Source: Lysinibacillus fusiformis
GTDB lineage: Bacteria > Bacillota > Bacilli > Bacillales_A > Planococcaceae
DNA length: 64,000 nucleotides
Reading direction: 5' to 3'
NCBI RefSeq assembly: GCF_002845985.1
Contig: NZ_PDFK01000003.1
Coordinates: 124,001 to 188,000 of the forward strand
Shown: positions 1 to 8,150 of the stretch, one piece after another
Position numbering within the stretch: the stretch's first letter is position 1
How the letters are laid out: every line of letters starts with the position of its first letter
Position numbers and translations under genes: made by a program
The notes under the pieces: generated by a model
Databases searched by the model: none
The model's input: the letters and a program-made list of their open reading frames with translations, nothing else
Told to the model about the DNA's origin: nothing

Positions 1-323
1 TGGTTTATGCCAAAATTTGCGGTGTCCCGACTTTGAAAATTATGTGGCGTCATATCGTACCGTTTGTATTTCCGCAAATGCTTCTACTAAAGCTAATCGG
101 TTTAGGTTCAACGATATTAATGATTTCAGAGTTGTCTTTTTTAGGACTTGGGATAACGCCTCCAACAGCTGAATGGGGCATGATGATTAGTGAGAGTAAA
201 ACATACTTAATGATAAAACCTGAGTTAATGATCATTCCAGGTGTAATGCTTTCAATAACTGTATTAACTTTTAATGCATTTGGTGATTCGTTAAGAGATT
301 TACTTAATCCAAAATCAGTGTGA
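1..323 (+). CDS. ABC importer permease, C-terminal part (CntC/NikC-like)
   Basis: The gene enters from the left edge and is read from base 3, so only about the last 107 residues are seen. They begin in the cytoplasmic EAA-type loop that contacts the ATPase (GVPTLKIMWRHI) and continue through membrane helices to the typical end GDSLRDLLNP. The stretch ELSFLGLGITPPTAEWGMM is characteristic of the OppC/DppC/NikC permease group. Two ATPases and an MFS exporter follow in tight order, which is the CntC-CntD-CntF-CntE arrangement of opine-metallophore uptake loci. An ordinary nickel or peptide importer is possible from this fragment alone. Confidence 0.85.
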   Translation, partial: VYAKICGVPTLKIMWRHIVPFVFPQMLLLKLIGLGSTILMISELSFLGLGITPPTAEWGMMISESKTYLMIKPELMIIPGVMLSITVLTFNAFGDSLRDLLNPKSV

Positions 324-339
324 GAAGAGGTGAAATAAT

Positions 340-1200
340 ATGTTAGAGATTAGAAATTTAACTGTATTTATCCATAATAAACAGGTGCTAAATCAAGTGA
401 GCTTATCAGTTCTGAAAGGCAAGGTTGTTGGAATTATTGGGGAGAGTGGTAGCGGAAAATCTGTATTATGTTCGACGATTTTAAATCTTTACCGTAAAGA
501 GCGATCTGCAAAGGGAAGTATTGAATTTGATGGAAAGAGTTTGCTTTCGATAGAGGAGAGAAAAATGCGTGAGGTGCGAGGAAAGGAAATTGGGCTCATT
601 ATGCAAAATCCAATGTCCATGTTTAATCCAATTGTGTCGATTGGTGGACATTTCATTGAAACGCTTCAAGCACATACAAAAATGTCTAAAAAGGAAGCAA
701 TTGAGAAAGCAAAGGAGCAGCTCGCACTTTTTCAATTAGGTAATGTAGAGATCTTAAACAAATATCCAAATGAACTAAGCGGAGGAATGCTTCAGCGTAT
801 CATGATTGCCATTGCAGCAAGCCTTGAGCCAAAGCTATTACTTGCTGATGAACCTACCACAGCACTAGATACTATGACACAACTTGAAATATTAAAGGAA
901 TTAAAAAAACTTCATGAGAAAACGGCAATGTCGATGTTGATTGTATCGCACGATTTAGGTGTTATTGCAAATTTAGCAGAAGAAATAGTTGTAATGAGAA
1001 GAGGGATTGTAGTTGAGCAAGGTCCCACTTCCCATATTTTATTGCACCCGATTCATCCTTACACTCAAACGCTTGTTGCAGCACGAGATGAGCATAGTAA
1101 GTTAGAAGAGCTTGCTGATAAGTATGAAGGTTCAGTATCAGGAGAGCTTGTCTTATATGATCAGAACCACTGGGTGAGAATGGAGGGGACATACAGATGA
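340..1200 (+). CDS. cntD: ABC transporter ATP-binding protein (CntD/NikD-like)
   Basis: Cytoplasmic ATPase of 286 residues that would drive an oligopeptide/nickel-type importer. Walker A GESGSGKS lies at residues 34-41, the signature is LSGGM, and Walker B with the D-loop reads LLLADEPTTALD; the switch histidine is in IVSHDLG. The C-terminal tail after HPYTQTL is the oligopeptide-type extension. It starts 16 bases after the permease behind GAAGAGGTG and overlaps the next ATPase by 4 bases (ATGA), so the subunits are translationally coupled. The symbol rests on gene order and on the MFS gene that follows; by sequence alone it is a DppD/NikD-type ATPase. Confidence 0.8.
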   Translation: MLEIRNLTVFIHNKQVLNQVSLSVLKGKVVGIIGESGSGKSVLCSTILNLYRKERSAKGSIEFDGKSLLSIEERKMREVRGKEIGLIMQNPMSMFNPIVSIGGHFIETLQAHTKMSKKEAIEKAKEQLALFQLGNVEILNKYPNELSGGMLQRIMIAIAASLEPKLLLADEPTTALDTMTQLEILKELKKLHEKTAMSMLIVSHDLGVIANLAEEIVVMRRGIVVEQGPTSHILLHPIHPYTQTLVAARDEHSKLEELADKYEGSVSGELVLYDQNHWVRMEGTYR

Positions 1201-2012
1201 TCCAAGTACAGCAAGTATCTAAAAGCTATAGTCAATCACGATTTTTTAGGAAGAAAAATTCGATGGTAAAGGCAGTAGAAAATGTGTCGCTTAATATAAA
1301 AGAAGGCAGTTGCTTTACGTTGCTAGGACAAAGCGGTTCTGGAAAAAGTACGCTTGGTAAAATGATACTTGGAATTGAAAAGCCAGATGATGGTGTGATT
1401 TTATTTAATGGGATAAATGTACATAAAACAACTATAAATGAACGAAAACGATTGCAACAATCGTTACAAGTGGTATTTCAAGATTGTCATAGTGCAGTAA
1501 ATCCTAAGCTTAAAATCAGAGACATTATTGTGGAACCAATACTAGTATATGAAAAGCTAGATATAAATCAAATAGAGGATCGTGTAGGAAAGTTACTAAA
1601 AATGGTTGGTCTGTCAGAAGAGGATATGATGAAATATCCTCAGCAATTCAGTGGCGGACAATTACAGCGAATTACAATTGCACGTGCGATTTCCACACAA
1701 CCTCGATTGATTGTTTTAGATGAATCAGTAAATAGTTTGGATGTCTTGGTGCAAATTAGTATTTTAAAACTACTCAAACGATTACAGCACGAGTTAAAAC
1801 TAACTTACTTTTTTATCACCCATGACATACATGTAGCTCGACTTTTGGCAGATGAAATCGCGATTATGCATAAAGGAAGAATTGTGGAACAACTACTGAT
1901 AGATGAGTTAGAGAATGCAAAACATGTGGCCACAAAAGTATTATTGGATTCACAACTTAAAATCGATTCTATTCACCACCAATTGGACCTAAAAGAGGAG
2001 TTGGAATTATGA
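1197..2012 (+). CDS. cntF: ABC transporter ATP-binding protein (CntF/NikE-like)
   Basis: Second ATPase of the importer, 271 residues. Walker A is GQSGSGKST, the signature FSGGQLQRITIARA, and the Walker B region LIVLDESVNSLD. Two ATPases of this family normally form a heterodimer under one permease pair. The start overlaps the upstream ATPase by ATGA and the stop overlaps the MFS gene the same way. The C-terminus is short compared with DppF/OppF. The name follows the CDFE gene order known for staphylopine-type loci and is an inference. Confidence 0.8.
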   Translation: MIQVQQVSKSYSQSRFFRKKNSMVKAVENVSLNIKEGSCFTLLGQSGSGKSTLGKMILGIEKPDDGVILFNGINVHKTTINERKRLQQSLQVVFQDCHSAVNPKLKIRDIIVEPILVYEKLDINQIEDRVGKLLKMVGLSEEDMMKYPQQFSGGQLQRITIARAISTQPRLIVLDESVNSLDVLVQISILKLLKRLQHELKLTYFFITHDIHVARLLADEIAIMHKGRIVEQLLIDELENAKHVATKVLLDSQLKIDSIHHQLDLKEELEL

Positions 2013-3214
2013 AAGTAAGTCCATTATCTTTTAGCATGCTACAAAACTACGGCTTGGCAATTTTTTATTTTACGGCTAATTCTGTATTAACTGTCATATT
2101 CCCTTTGCAGGCAGCTAATCACGGAATGAAAGAGGCAGAAATCGGTCTGATGATGGGAATCTATATGTTTGTTTGTATGGTGTTACGTCCATGGGCTGGT
2201 CAAATGGTATCAAAATACAGTGTCCATACAGTAATGAAATATTTATTACTAGGGCATGTAGCAGCACTCCTTTTGTATGTATCGCTTGGTGTTGAAAGTC
2301 TTTATGTTGTGCGCATTTTGCAAGGAATCGTGACGGCATTTTTCTCCATGTCGATGCAAATGGGTATCACGGAGACTTTACGAGATGAAGATAGAGGACA
2401 AGGTATGGCAATGTATTCTTTATCAAGTGTCATGCCAGGGTTATATGGACCAGCATTAGCAATGGTTATCTGGGTTCAAGGAGATGTATCTTGGCTATTA
2501 ATTTTTATTACCTGCTTAGCTTTTGCACCTCTTATGTTTTTCATTAGATCACCATTACCGAAAGTAAAAAAAGAAAATGTATCGTTCACCTTGGAGGATA
2601 TGAGAAAAGGAATGAAATTAGCTCGTGCGCATAAAGGGTTAATCGTTTCTTCGGGGGTAATGCTTATAGGTGCAAGTATATTTGGGGCAATCTCGACATT
2701 TTTACCTCTGTACTTTTTAACTACAAATACAGGGAATGTTGGGCTTTATTTATTTCTGCAGGCTCTAGTTGTTGTAGGGAGTAGATTTATTTTTAGAAAA
2801 TATATTCCATCTGATGGAAAGTGGCATCCAGGTTTCATAACCCTTATATTGAGTAGCTCTATTATTGGGACAACGATGCTAGCGGCACTTCCTCTTATCG
2901 GATCGTTTGTCTATATTAGTGTTTTATTTAATGGAATAGCAGCAGCGATGTTATATCCTACATTAACCACATACATTTCTTTTGCAATTCCGGAGTCACA
3001 TAAACATGTATTATTAGGGTTATTTTTAGCATCGTATGACTTAGGTTTTTCTTTAGGTGGGATGGTAATGGGTATTATCGTACAATTTGGTTCATATCCA
3101 ATGATGTTTTCTGCATGTTCAGTAATTGGTTTATTGGCAATTATATATAATTTAACTGCTAGTGGAGAATATACTAACTTAGAACATTGTGATGCCCTTC
3201 AAAGGTCCAAGTAA
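2009..3214 (+). CDS. cntE: MFS exporter, staphylopine-type metallophore export (CntE-like)
   Basis: Major facilitator protein of 401 residues with about 12 predicted membrane helices and the MFS loop motif between helices 2 and 3 (RPWAGQMVSKYS). It is the last gene of the importer operon and overlaps the preceding ATPase by 4 bases. An MFS gene directly behind two NikDE-type ATPases is the known position of CntE, which exports the opine metallophore later recovered by the ABC importer. The biosynthetic genes (cntKLM type) and the binding protein would lie left of the window and are not visible. A drug-efflux role cannot be excluded from sequence alone. Confidence 0.75.
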   Translation: MKVSPLSFSMLQNYGLAIFYFTANSVLTVIFPLQAANHGMKEAEIGLMMGIYMFVCMVLRPWAGQMVSKYSVHTVMKYLLLGHVAALLLYVSLGVESLYVVRILQGIVTAFFSMSMQMGITETLRDEDRGQGMAMYSLSSVMPGLYGPALAMVIWVQGDVSWLLIFITCLAFAPLMFFIRSPLPKVKKENVSFTLEDMRKGMKLARAHKGLIVSSGVMLIGASIFGAISTFLPLYFLTTNTGNVGLYLFLQALVVVGSRFIFRKYIPSDGKWHPGFITLILSSSIIGTTMLAALPLIGSFVYISVLFNGIAAAMLYPTLTTYISFAIPESHKHVLLGLFLASYDLGFSLGGMVMGIIVQFGSYPMMFSACSVIGLLAIIYNLTASGEYTNLEHCDALQRSK

Positions 3215-3379
3215 AGAAGTCAATGAGAATGTCCAAAATACCTTCATTTTTAGCGTGACTTCGCTTCAACATCATTATATTTAATTTAAGATTGATTAGG
3301 AACTGATATTTTTTAGGATGGTTGAAAGAATGAATGATCAGATGGGTGCTATTTAAGGGCCATACCTAGTAAAGAAAAA

Positions 3380-3421
3380 TGAAAAACCCCAAAAGACTGC
3401 ATATAACAGGCTTTTAGGGCT
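3380..3421 (-). terminator. Rho-independent terminator of the 23-residue ORF
   Basis: Read on the minus strand, CCCTAAAAGCCTG and CAGTCTTTTGGGG form an imperfect stem around a 7-base loop, followed by TTTTT. It lies about 30 bases beyond the stop of the small minus-strand ORF. Confidence 0.65.
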
Positions 3422-3451
3422 TTGTAGGGTACATATTACAAAATAAAAAAA

Positions 3452-3523
3452 TTAGTCCGTGAAGCATAAAGATGATAAGTAACCTAACATTAATAAAAGA
3501 CCAATACCCATTACGATGCTCAT
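3452..3523 (-). CDS. 23-residue hydrophobic membrane peptide
   Basis: A very short gene, supported by an ideal ribosome binding site (AAAGGAGGT at 3531-3539, 7 bases before the ATG) and by its own terminator. The product starts MSIVMGIGLLLMLG, is almost entirely one membrane helix and ends LCFTD, with a single cysteine near the C-terminus. Hydrophobic peptides of this size include KdpF- and CydX-like subunits, but no family is recognised and no partner enzyme is next to it. It stands alone between cntE and ypjP, on the strand opposite to both. Confidence 0.55.
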   Translation of the reverse strand: MSIVMGIGLLLMLGYLSSLCFTD

Positions 3524-3666
3524 GATTTGTACCTCCTTTAAAAAACCGACACATTATTCATAAATATTGTACAATGAATTATAGAAATATGAAACCTTTT
3601 AATGGCGAGAACGTATATAATAATAGGAGAATTACCAATTTGTACATAAAGAGTAGGTGACAAAAA

Positions 3667-4275
3667 ATGAAAACGTGGGTTAAAAAAAGTATAGTTATCA
3701 TGGTTGCGTTTTTAACATTTGGTTTAATAACGCCTACACATGAAATTTGGGAAGCATTTGATCACAATCCTTCGAACCGTGCATCCATCGGCCCTGAACC
3801 GAGGACAAGCACTGCTGTTGCTGCTGAGCATGATGATTATCAAGACGAACAGATACAAATTCAAGAAGAAGAGATCGATTATAATGCCTTACTCCTAGAT
3901 GCAGCAAGAGAGCAATCGTACATAAAATTTGGCACAAAAGTCGGTCCGAAAATTAGCAATGAATTCGACAGCATCATCTTCCCAAAAATGGAGGAAGCAA
4001 TTGCGATGACAGTGGCTAATCTTGGCGATCAAAGCGCTGCATCATTAACAATCTCTGAAAAGCCAAGTGGTCATTATGGTGAAAAAATTTTCAATGTCAT
4101 TAACAATGAAACCGGAGCAGATGTAATCCGTTTCCATGTGCGTACAGAAAAAAGACCACAGGAAGGCTACTACTATAACTTCCACTATCACAGTGCCGAG
4201 GACGAATTCATGGTACACCACAACCTTGGCGATATCTATTGGGAAAAAAACACACCACCAAAGTGGTTGTCATAG
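3667..4275 (+). CDS. ypjP: YpjP family secreted or membrane-anchored protein
   Basis: A 202-residue protein with an N-terminal signal or anchor (residues 8-24), then a low-complexity acidic linker (about 45-70), then the conserved YpjP domain with IKFGTKVGPKI, EKPSGHYGEKIFNV and the C-terminal FHYHSAEDEFMVHHNLGDI. The signature ending IYWEKNTPPKW matches the YpjP family as I remember it. The function is unknown. In Bacillus subtilis ypjP sits beside thyB and dfrA; here those relatives are at 34.6 and 53.2 kb, so the cluster is dispersed. Monocistronic, with a terminator just after it. Confidence 0.8.
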   Translation: MKTWVKKSIVIMVAFLTFGLITPTHEIWEAFDHNPSNRASIGPEPRTSTAVAAEHDDYQDEQIQIQEEEIDYNALLLDAAREQSYIKFGTKVGPKISNEFDSIIFPKMEEAIAMTVANLGDQSAASLTISEKPSGHYGEKIFNVINNETGADVIRFHVRTEKRPQEGYYYNFHYHSAEDEFMVHHNLGDIYWEKNTPPKWLS

Positions 4276-4283
4276 AAGATGTG

Positions 4284-4316
4284 AAACACTCGTTTACAAT
4301 GCGAGTGTTTTTTTTA
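4284..4316 (+). terminator. Rho-independent terminator after ypjP
   Basis: AAACACTCG and CGAGTGTTT pair over a 9-base loop and run into a stretch of T. Confidence 0.85.
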
Positions 4317-4474
4317 TTTGGAAACATTGATATATCAACGTTTGTAGTAAATGTTTTTGTCATAGTCTTTTAGAGATATACAGAGTGGGGGAGGTAATGA
4401 AATATATGTACCCTAAAATCATCATTTTTTGATTTCCTTAGATTTAAATGAAATCTAAAGTGATGATTTCATCG

Positions 4475-4941
4475 TTAAAATAATGCCTTTTGAAATCCAT
4501 TAATGCGGGCGATAAGCGAGATTTGTCCAACATGATATGCTTCATGCGTATACACATGATTAAACAGCCAATTTAGTGTAGGTACTGAAGGTGGCATCCA
4601 TCCATCTGAAAATTTAGGAATTTCGACTAATTTATTGAGTTGCAAATCTCCTAATATATGTAATATGTCATCAGTATGTCTCTAATTTGAATATAGCTAT
4701 CTAATATATCTTTAGGTGAACAAGCATCGTTAAGATTTAAAATACAACTTTTTTTAAGTCCAATTTCATTCACCCAATAGTCTTCACTACTTGATATATG
4801 AGAAATTAACCAAGCTAGATTATTTGGATAGAAATCTGGTTTCTTAAACCAAAATTCCTCATCAAGATTGTTTAGGTAAGGTATCAAAATTTTTCTAAGA
4901 TCATTACGATATGGAAGCAGCAAATAAATACATCCTTTCAC
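4475..4941 (-). pseudogene. DinB-family protein, broken by a frameshift
   Basis: The upstream frame (96 residues, GTG start at 4941) has DinB-like features: WLISHISSSEDYWVNEIG, with a histidine of the expected metal site. It stops at 4651. In the neighbouring frame the rest of the family is intact, from about 4685 to the TAA at 4475, including VYTHEAYHVGQISLIARI, the HxxxH-type C-terminal metal motif. One indel near 4680 therefore splits the gene. DinB-fold proteins are four-helix metalloenzymes, often thiol transferases. The exact start is uncertain because no good ribosome binding site precedes the GTG. Confidence 0.75.
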
Positions 4942-5507
4942 TTATTAATATGTTTATTATAAATGAATTGATAAGAAGGCTTTTTAGAAATTATAAAAAT
5001 ACTTTATTTCATAGTTCAAGAAGTATATGGCTGGAGAATTAAATATTTGGAATGATCAATCGAAAGAAAATGTGACATAGTGAGGTGTAAATAATTGGAC
5101 GAAAGATTGACTGAGAAATCAGTAGGTAATTTTAAATACGACTGAAAAACTCTAAACATAAATCGAATGAATTCAATGATTATAATACTTTCTTTGCTTA
5201 TTGCAAAGCTGTTAAAAGGTTGGGAGAATTAGAAGGTGCAAATGAGTCAAAACTAAATAAAGAATGGTGCAAAGATGATGGAGGTGTCTCTGGTGGAGTT
5301 TCCCTATAGTAGAACCACCGTATGGTAGAACACCTTTAGACAGCGACGTCTCTAATTAAGTTACGCATTCTAGGAGAATTGTGTTGCCAATAGGAGTAAA
5401 TGAATTTGAATAGTTTAATGTCGCACTTTGAGGATGAAGGATAGCAAATGGAACATTATTATAAAAACCAGCACTCTGTTTTATTGGCACTATTTAGAAC
5501 TCTATAT
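4942..5507. other. Stretch without an intact gene
   Basis: AT-rich sequence between the DinB remnant and the minus-strand terminator at 5508. It holds one coding-like remnant (5139-5309). I see no intact ORF with a ribosome binding site, no RNA gene and no clear repeat in the remainder. Confidence 0.5.
5139..5309 (+). pseudogene. Short coding remnant of unknown origin
   Basis: About 56 sense codons without ATG/GTG/TTG at the 5' end, reading through FNDYNTFFAYCKAVKRLGEL and ending SGGVSL before TAG. Residue use looks protein-like, but the frame has no start or ribosome binding site and the neighbouring sequence is degenerate. Family not recognised. Confidence 0.3.
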
Positions 5508-5554
5508 AAAAAAATCCCCACTAATACGTTTTAAACGTCCTTAGAAGGGATTTT
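5508..5554 (-). terminator. Terminator of the halocin-like gene
   Basis: On the minus strand AAAATCCC and GGGGATTTTTTT flank an inner GTTTAAAAC palindrome; it lies 16 bases beyond the stop at 5570 and ends in a run of T. Confidence 0.7.
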
Positions 5555-5569
5555 ACATTTATTAAATTA

Positions 5570-6311
5570 TTAGTGGATTAGACATACCATAACATGAGAA
5601 CCTAAACAACTAGCACAAGCAACAGCACCTACAACATTTCCACCAAATATTACTGACGCACATGCAGCACTACATATTTGTTTTGTTAGTTCAGGAGCAT
5701 CATACCAATAGTTTTTTAAGCATTCCCATGAATCACTCCAATAACCTGCTTTAGCACTATTAGTTGATAAAAGGGAAACTTCTGAATTTTCATCGAAATA
5801 AACATGTTTATCAATTACCTTATTTGTACTTGCTTCAAGAGTCATACCAAGCATGTCTTCGTTATTTAATGTTGCATAAGTAACATTGATTTCATCATTC
5901 TCTACATCTAGAGTTGATTTCATTATGATAAATTCACCGACTTCACCAGTTGTTTTATCATAAGTAGTCAGTAATCGTATATCAAAACTTTCATTGTTCT
6001 TTTTATAAGGAATCATCAAACCATCTTTATTCTTACCGTAATCCATATATTCAATATTTTGCCAATCAAAGTCTTCTCTACTGTATTCACTATGTGTGAA
6101 CTTCTCTGCAATATCTAAATCCTCTTTTACTTCATTTACGACTACTAAGTTATTAAGAAAACCATTCTTTTCAATTTGCAAAGGTGCTTGTTGTGAACAA
6201 CTTACAATCATTATGTTCATTTGTTTCTTTAGCCAAAGCACCTAAATTTACAGATAGGGGTTGAAATGCTAAAAGTATAATCATTACAAAAAGGATTAAT
6301 TTTTACTTCAT
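5570..6311 (-). pseudogene. Halocin-C8-like cysteine-rich peptide precursor, broken
   Basis: The open part (GTG at 6241 to 5570, 223 codons) has a long acidic pro-region and a C-terminal block of about 60 residues with six cysteines: one in SWECLKNYW, then CSAAC, VACASCLG and MVC. The spacing C-x3-C ... SCLG-x4-C resembles halocin C8 as I remember it. The true N-terminus is upstream in another frame: after a good ribosome binding site (GAAGGAG) an ATG at 6311 opens a signal peptide (KLILFVMIILLAF ... GALA) but carries TAA at codon 3, and a second lesion shifts the frame near 6190-6240. It is therefore a doubly damaged gene unless those bases are read errors. The six-cysteine end itself is intact. 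A two-helix membrane peptide lies 24 bases upstream on the same strand. Confidence 0.6.
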
Positions 6312-6335
6312 TTACTACTCCTTCTAACTTTAAAT

Positions 6336-6485
6336 TTACTTTTTGAAAAATTTGTACCACGGCATACCTATAAAGAAAACAGCAAACAATAGGATGAGAA
6401 AATCATAGGTTTGTATCCCATCTGAAAAAAGGATTAGTAATACGGCTATCAATGCCAATACTCTAAGTAGGACTGATTTTTTCAT
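6336..6485 (-). CDS. 49-residue two-helix membrane protein, candidate immunity peptide
   Basis: ATG at 6485 follows a GGGGG-containing site. The product begins MKKSVLLRVLALIAVLLILF, makes a short turn (SDGIQTYD), then a second helix (FLILLFAVFFIGMP) and a basic tail WYKFFKK. It sits directly upstream of, and co-directional with, the halocin-C8-like precursor, the usual place for a small membrane immunity or accessory protein of a secreted antimicrobial peptide. That role is inferred from position only; the family is not recognised. Confidence 0.6.
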   Translation of the reverse strand: MKKSVLLRVLALIAVLLILFSDGIQTYDFLILLFAVFFIGMPWYKFFKK

Positions 6486-6855
6486 TTAAGACCCCCATTC
6501 TTTTCTGATATTTCGGGAACAGTTTATACACATAAACCATTCATAGAAAATTTTAACATTAAAATGAATGTTTTCTATATAAATTCCAAATGTTTTTCTT
6601 TTATATTATGAAGTTTATTCTCTTCTATTAAATATGTGTAACATAAAGTTTCTGTTTTACATAAGCAGGTAGTAAAATTAAAAGTAGACAAGAAGAGTCA
6701 AAGTCTAGTTTTTTGAGAAAAGGAGTGTTTTTATTAGAATTTAAGATTTAATAGAGTGATAGATGTCAAAGGATTATTAAAATAAAGTAGCTTGTTTCTA
6801 CATGTGTAAACATCTCTGAAAAAAAGTAGAAAAAAGAGCATACATACCAATTTGA
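6486..6855. other. AT-rich intergenic stretch between divergent units
   Basis: Separates the minus-strand membrane peptide from plus-strand remnants. It should hold the promoter of the minus-strand unit, but I cannot pick one box pair with confidence. No intact ORF or stable hairpin stands out. Confidence 0.4.
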
Positions 6856-7116
6856 AAAATTAAAGCAGTTGACTTTTCAGAGTATGTTTATGCTCAGAAA
6901 GGACAAAAATTAGCAGTTAATAATGAATCTACAGGTCAATTTAACTTTATTACTCAATTGGTAGATTCTAATAATAATAATATAGGAGATGAAGTATATT
7001 TCACTGATACTCAATATAGGACTGTACCAAGTTCTGGTAATTACAGGGTGAAAGTATATTGTAGTGATACATCAATTAAGGAAAGATGTACTGGAAGAGG
7101 TTCAGTCTCCCAATAA
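6856..7116 (+). pseudogene. Secreted-protein remnant lacking its start
   Basis: An 86-codon open frame with no start codon at its 5' end. It opens KIKAVDFSEYVYAQKGQKLA, which looks like the region just after a signal-peptidase site (KA-VDF), and continues to a TAA at 7114. It contains two cysteines (VYCSDTS and ERCTG). The signal peptide that should precede it is missing or out of frame. A terminator follows, so this was probably once a complete small secreted protein. Family unknown. Confidence 0.45.
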
Positions 7117-7129
7117 ATATAAAGAGTAA

Positions 7130-7168
7130 GGATCTAAGTTCGAGTGTTAGTGAACTTAGATCCTTTTT
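7130..7168 (+). terminator. Strong terminator after the secreted remnant
   Basis: A perfect 12-bp stem, GGATCTAAGTTC with GAACTTAGATCC, over a 10-base loop and followed by TTTTT. Confidence 0.85.
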
Positions 7169-7239
7169 CAATTATATTTTGTAATACAGCTAAATAATTC
7201 ATACTTTTATTGAAATACTAAATATCGAAGGGAGGTTTA

Positions 7240-7305
7240 TTGAAAACAGTTCAGAGATTAATGCTTTATTTTATTGATTGGGGTGTAGCAAAATGGTTAA
7301 AATAG
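7240..7305 (+). CDS. Possible 21-residue upstream ORF
   Basis: TTG at 7240 lies 4 bases after AGGGAGG and opens 21 codons (MKTVQRLMLYFIDWGVAKWL) ending in TAG inside the first codons of the next gene. Such an overlap could couple translation of the two. The ribosome binding site is better than that of the downstream ATG, which is why it is listed; it may equally be the old 5' end of the downstream gene with a frameshift. Confidence 0.3.
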   Translation: MKTVQRLMLYFIDWGVAKWLK

Positions 7306-7817
7306 TTTGTAATATTTTATTTATAATTAGTTGCATTTTTATTTTTACCTTTAGTGTTAATGTTTATGCAAATACTCAATCGTCCTCTTTAGTGGATAAA
7401 TATTCTGAAGGAGGATATAAATCCCTTGACAGTGCTGTTCATGCGTTTGAAAAATACTACAAAACTGAAGTAAAGTTACCAACAATTCCTTCTACCATTT
7501 CATTTACACACAAATTTGGTAAATTTTATGTAGATTCTGAATATAATCTGAATACCACTTTAAACTTAATTTTTGTAAATGAACATATAAAAGAGAATAT
7601 ATTTAAAATTGATATTCGGTCTTTAAAACATAAATTGGACTTTGAAGGTGAAAGTTATCCACTCAAAGATGGTAGTAAAGGAGTTTATTTTGAACATCAA
7701 ATATATAAGTTCTTTGTCTTTGAAAAAAATAATTTGCAGTATATGTTTGGCATTCATAAAAAAGGTGCCGATTCCATCAAACCAGAGTTACTTGTTGAAA
7801 TGGCAAATTCAATTTAG
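7293..7817 (+). CDS. Secreted protein of unknown function
   Basis: 174 residues from the ATG at 7293, with a classical signal peptide (MVKIVCNILFIISCIFIFTF, cleavage near VYA). The mature part has SYPLKDGSKGVYFEH and a C-terminal YMFGIHKKGADSIKPELLVE, in the style of small secreted beta-rich proteins that assess self or stress (DUF4367-like is possible, not established). A TTG 15 bases upstream could also serve as start, but the ATG gives the better signal peptide. Low GC and location in a zone of remnants suggest accessory DNA. A terminator follows. Confidence 0.6.
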   Translation: MVKIVCNILFIISCIFIFTFSVNVYANTQSSSLVDKYSEGGYKSLDSAVHAFEKYYKTEVKLPTIPSTISFTHKFGKFYVDSEYNLNTTLNLIFVNEHIKENIFKIDIRSLKHKLDFEGESYPLKDGSKGVYFEHQIYKFFVFEKNNLQYMFGIHKKGADSIKPELLVEMANSI

Positions 7818-7826
7818 CTTTAAATA

Positions 7827-7859
7827 AAAACCAGGGACTACTTGTGTACCTGGTTTTTT
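7827..7859 (+). terminator. Terminator after the secreted protein gene
   Basis: AAACCAGG and CCTGGTTT pair across a 13-base loop and lead into TTTTTT. Confidence 0.8.
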
Positions 7860-7934
7860 GAGGAATATCTACATCGTTTATTATCAAACATAACATTACT
7901 TCATTTGGTTATTTTTGGTATAAAACTATTCGTT

Positions 7935-8150
7935 TTAAGTAGAACCAAAAGGCTCAATCATTACAACTTTGTAAAATGGCGATAACTCTTCTACTAGCGG
8001 CTTAAAATCAAGTGCTGGTGTTCCTGTCCCAAAACCTGGTAGTAGCACGACTGTTTCTGTGCCTTGTCCTTGAATCAAAACATTCATATTTTTTCCATCC
8101 ACTAATTTTTCTATCTTTTGAAAATTAATTCTTGATAGTCCTCCAAATGT
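7935..8150 (-). pseudogene. Alpha/beta hydrolase, N-terminal fragment
   Basis: The frame open from 8150 down to the TAA at 7935 encodes the beginning of an alpha/beta hydrolase: INFQKIEKLVDGKNMNVLIQ, then VVLLPGFGTGTPALDFKPLV (oxyanion region) and YKVVMIEPFG. It stops right after this point; the nucleophile elbow and the rest of the catalytic domain are absent from the downstream DNA. The best internal start is the ATG in GKNMNV, but the family begins earlier. A truncated, non-functional copy. Confidence 0.65.
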
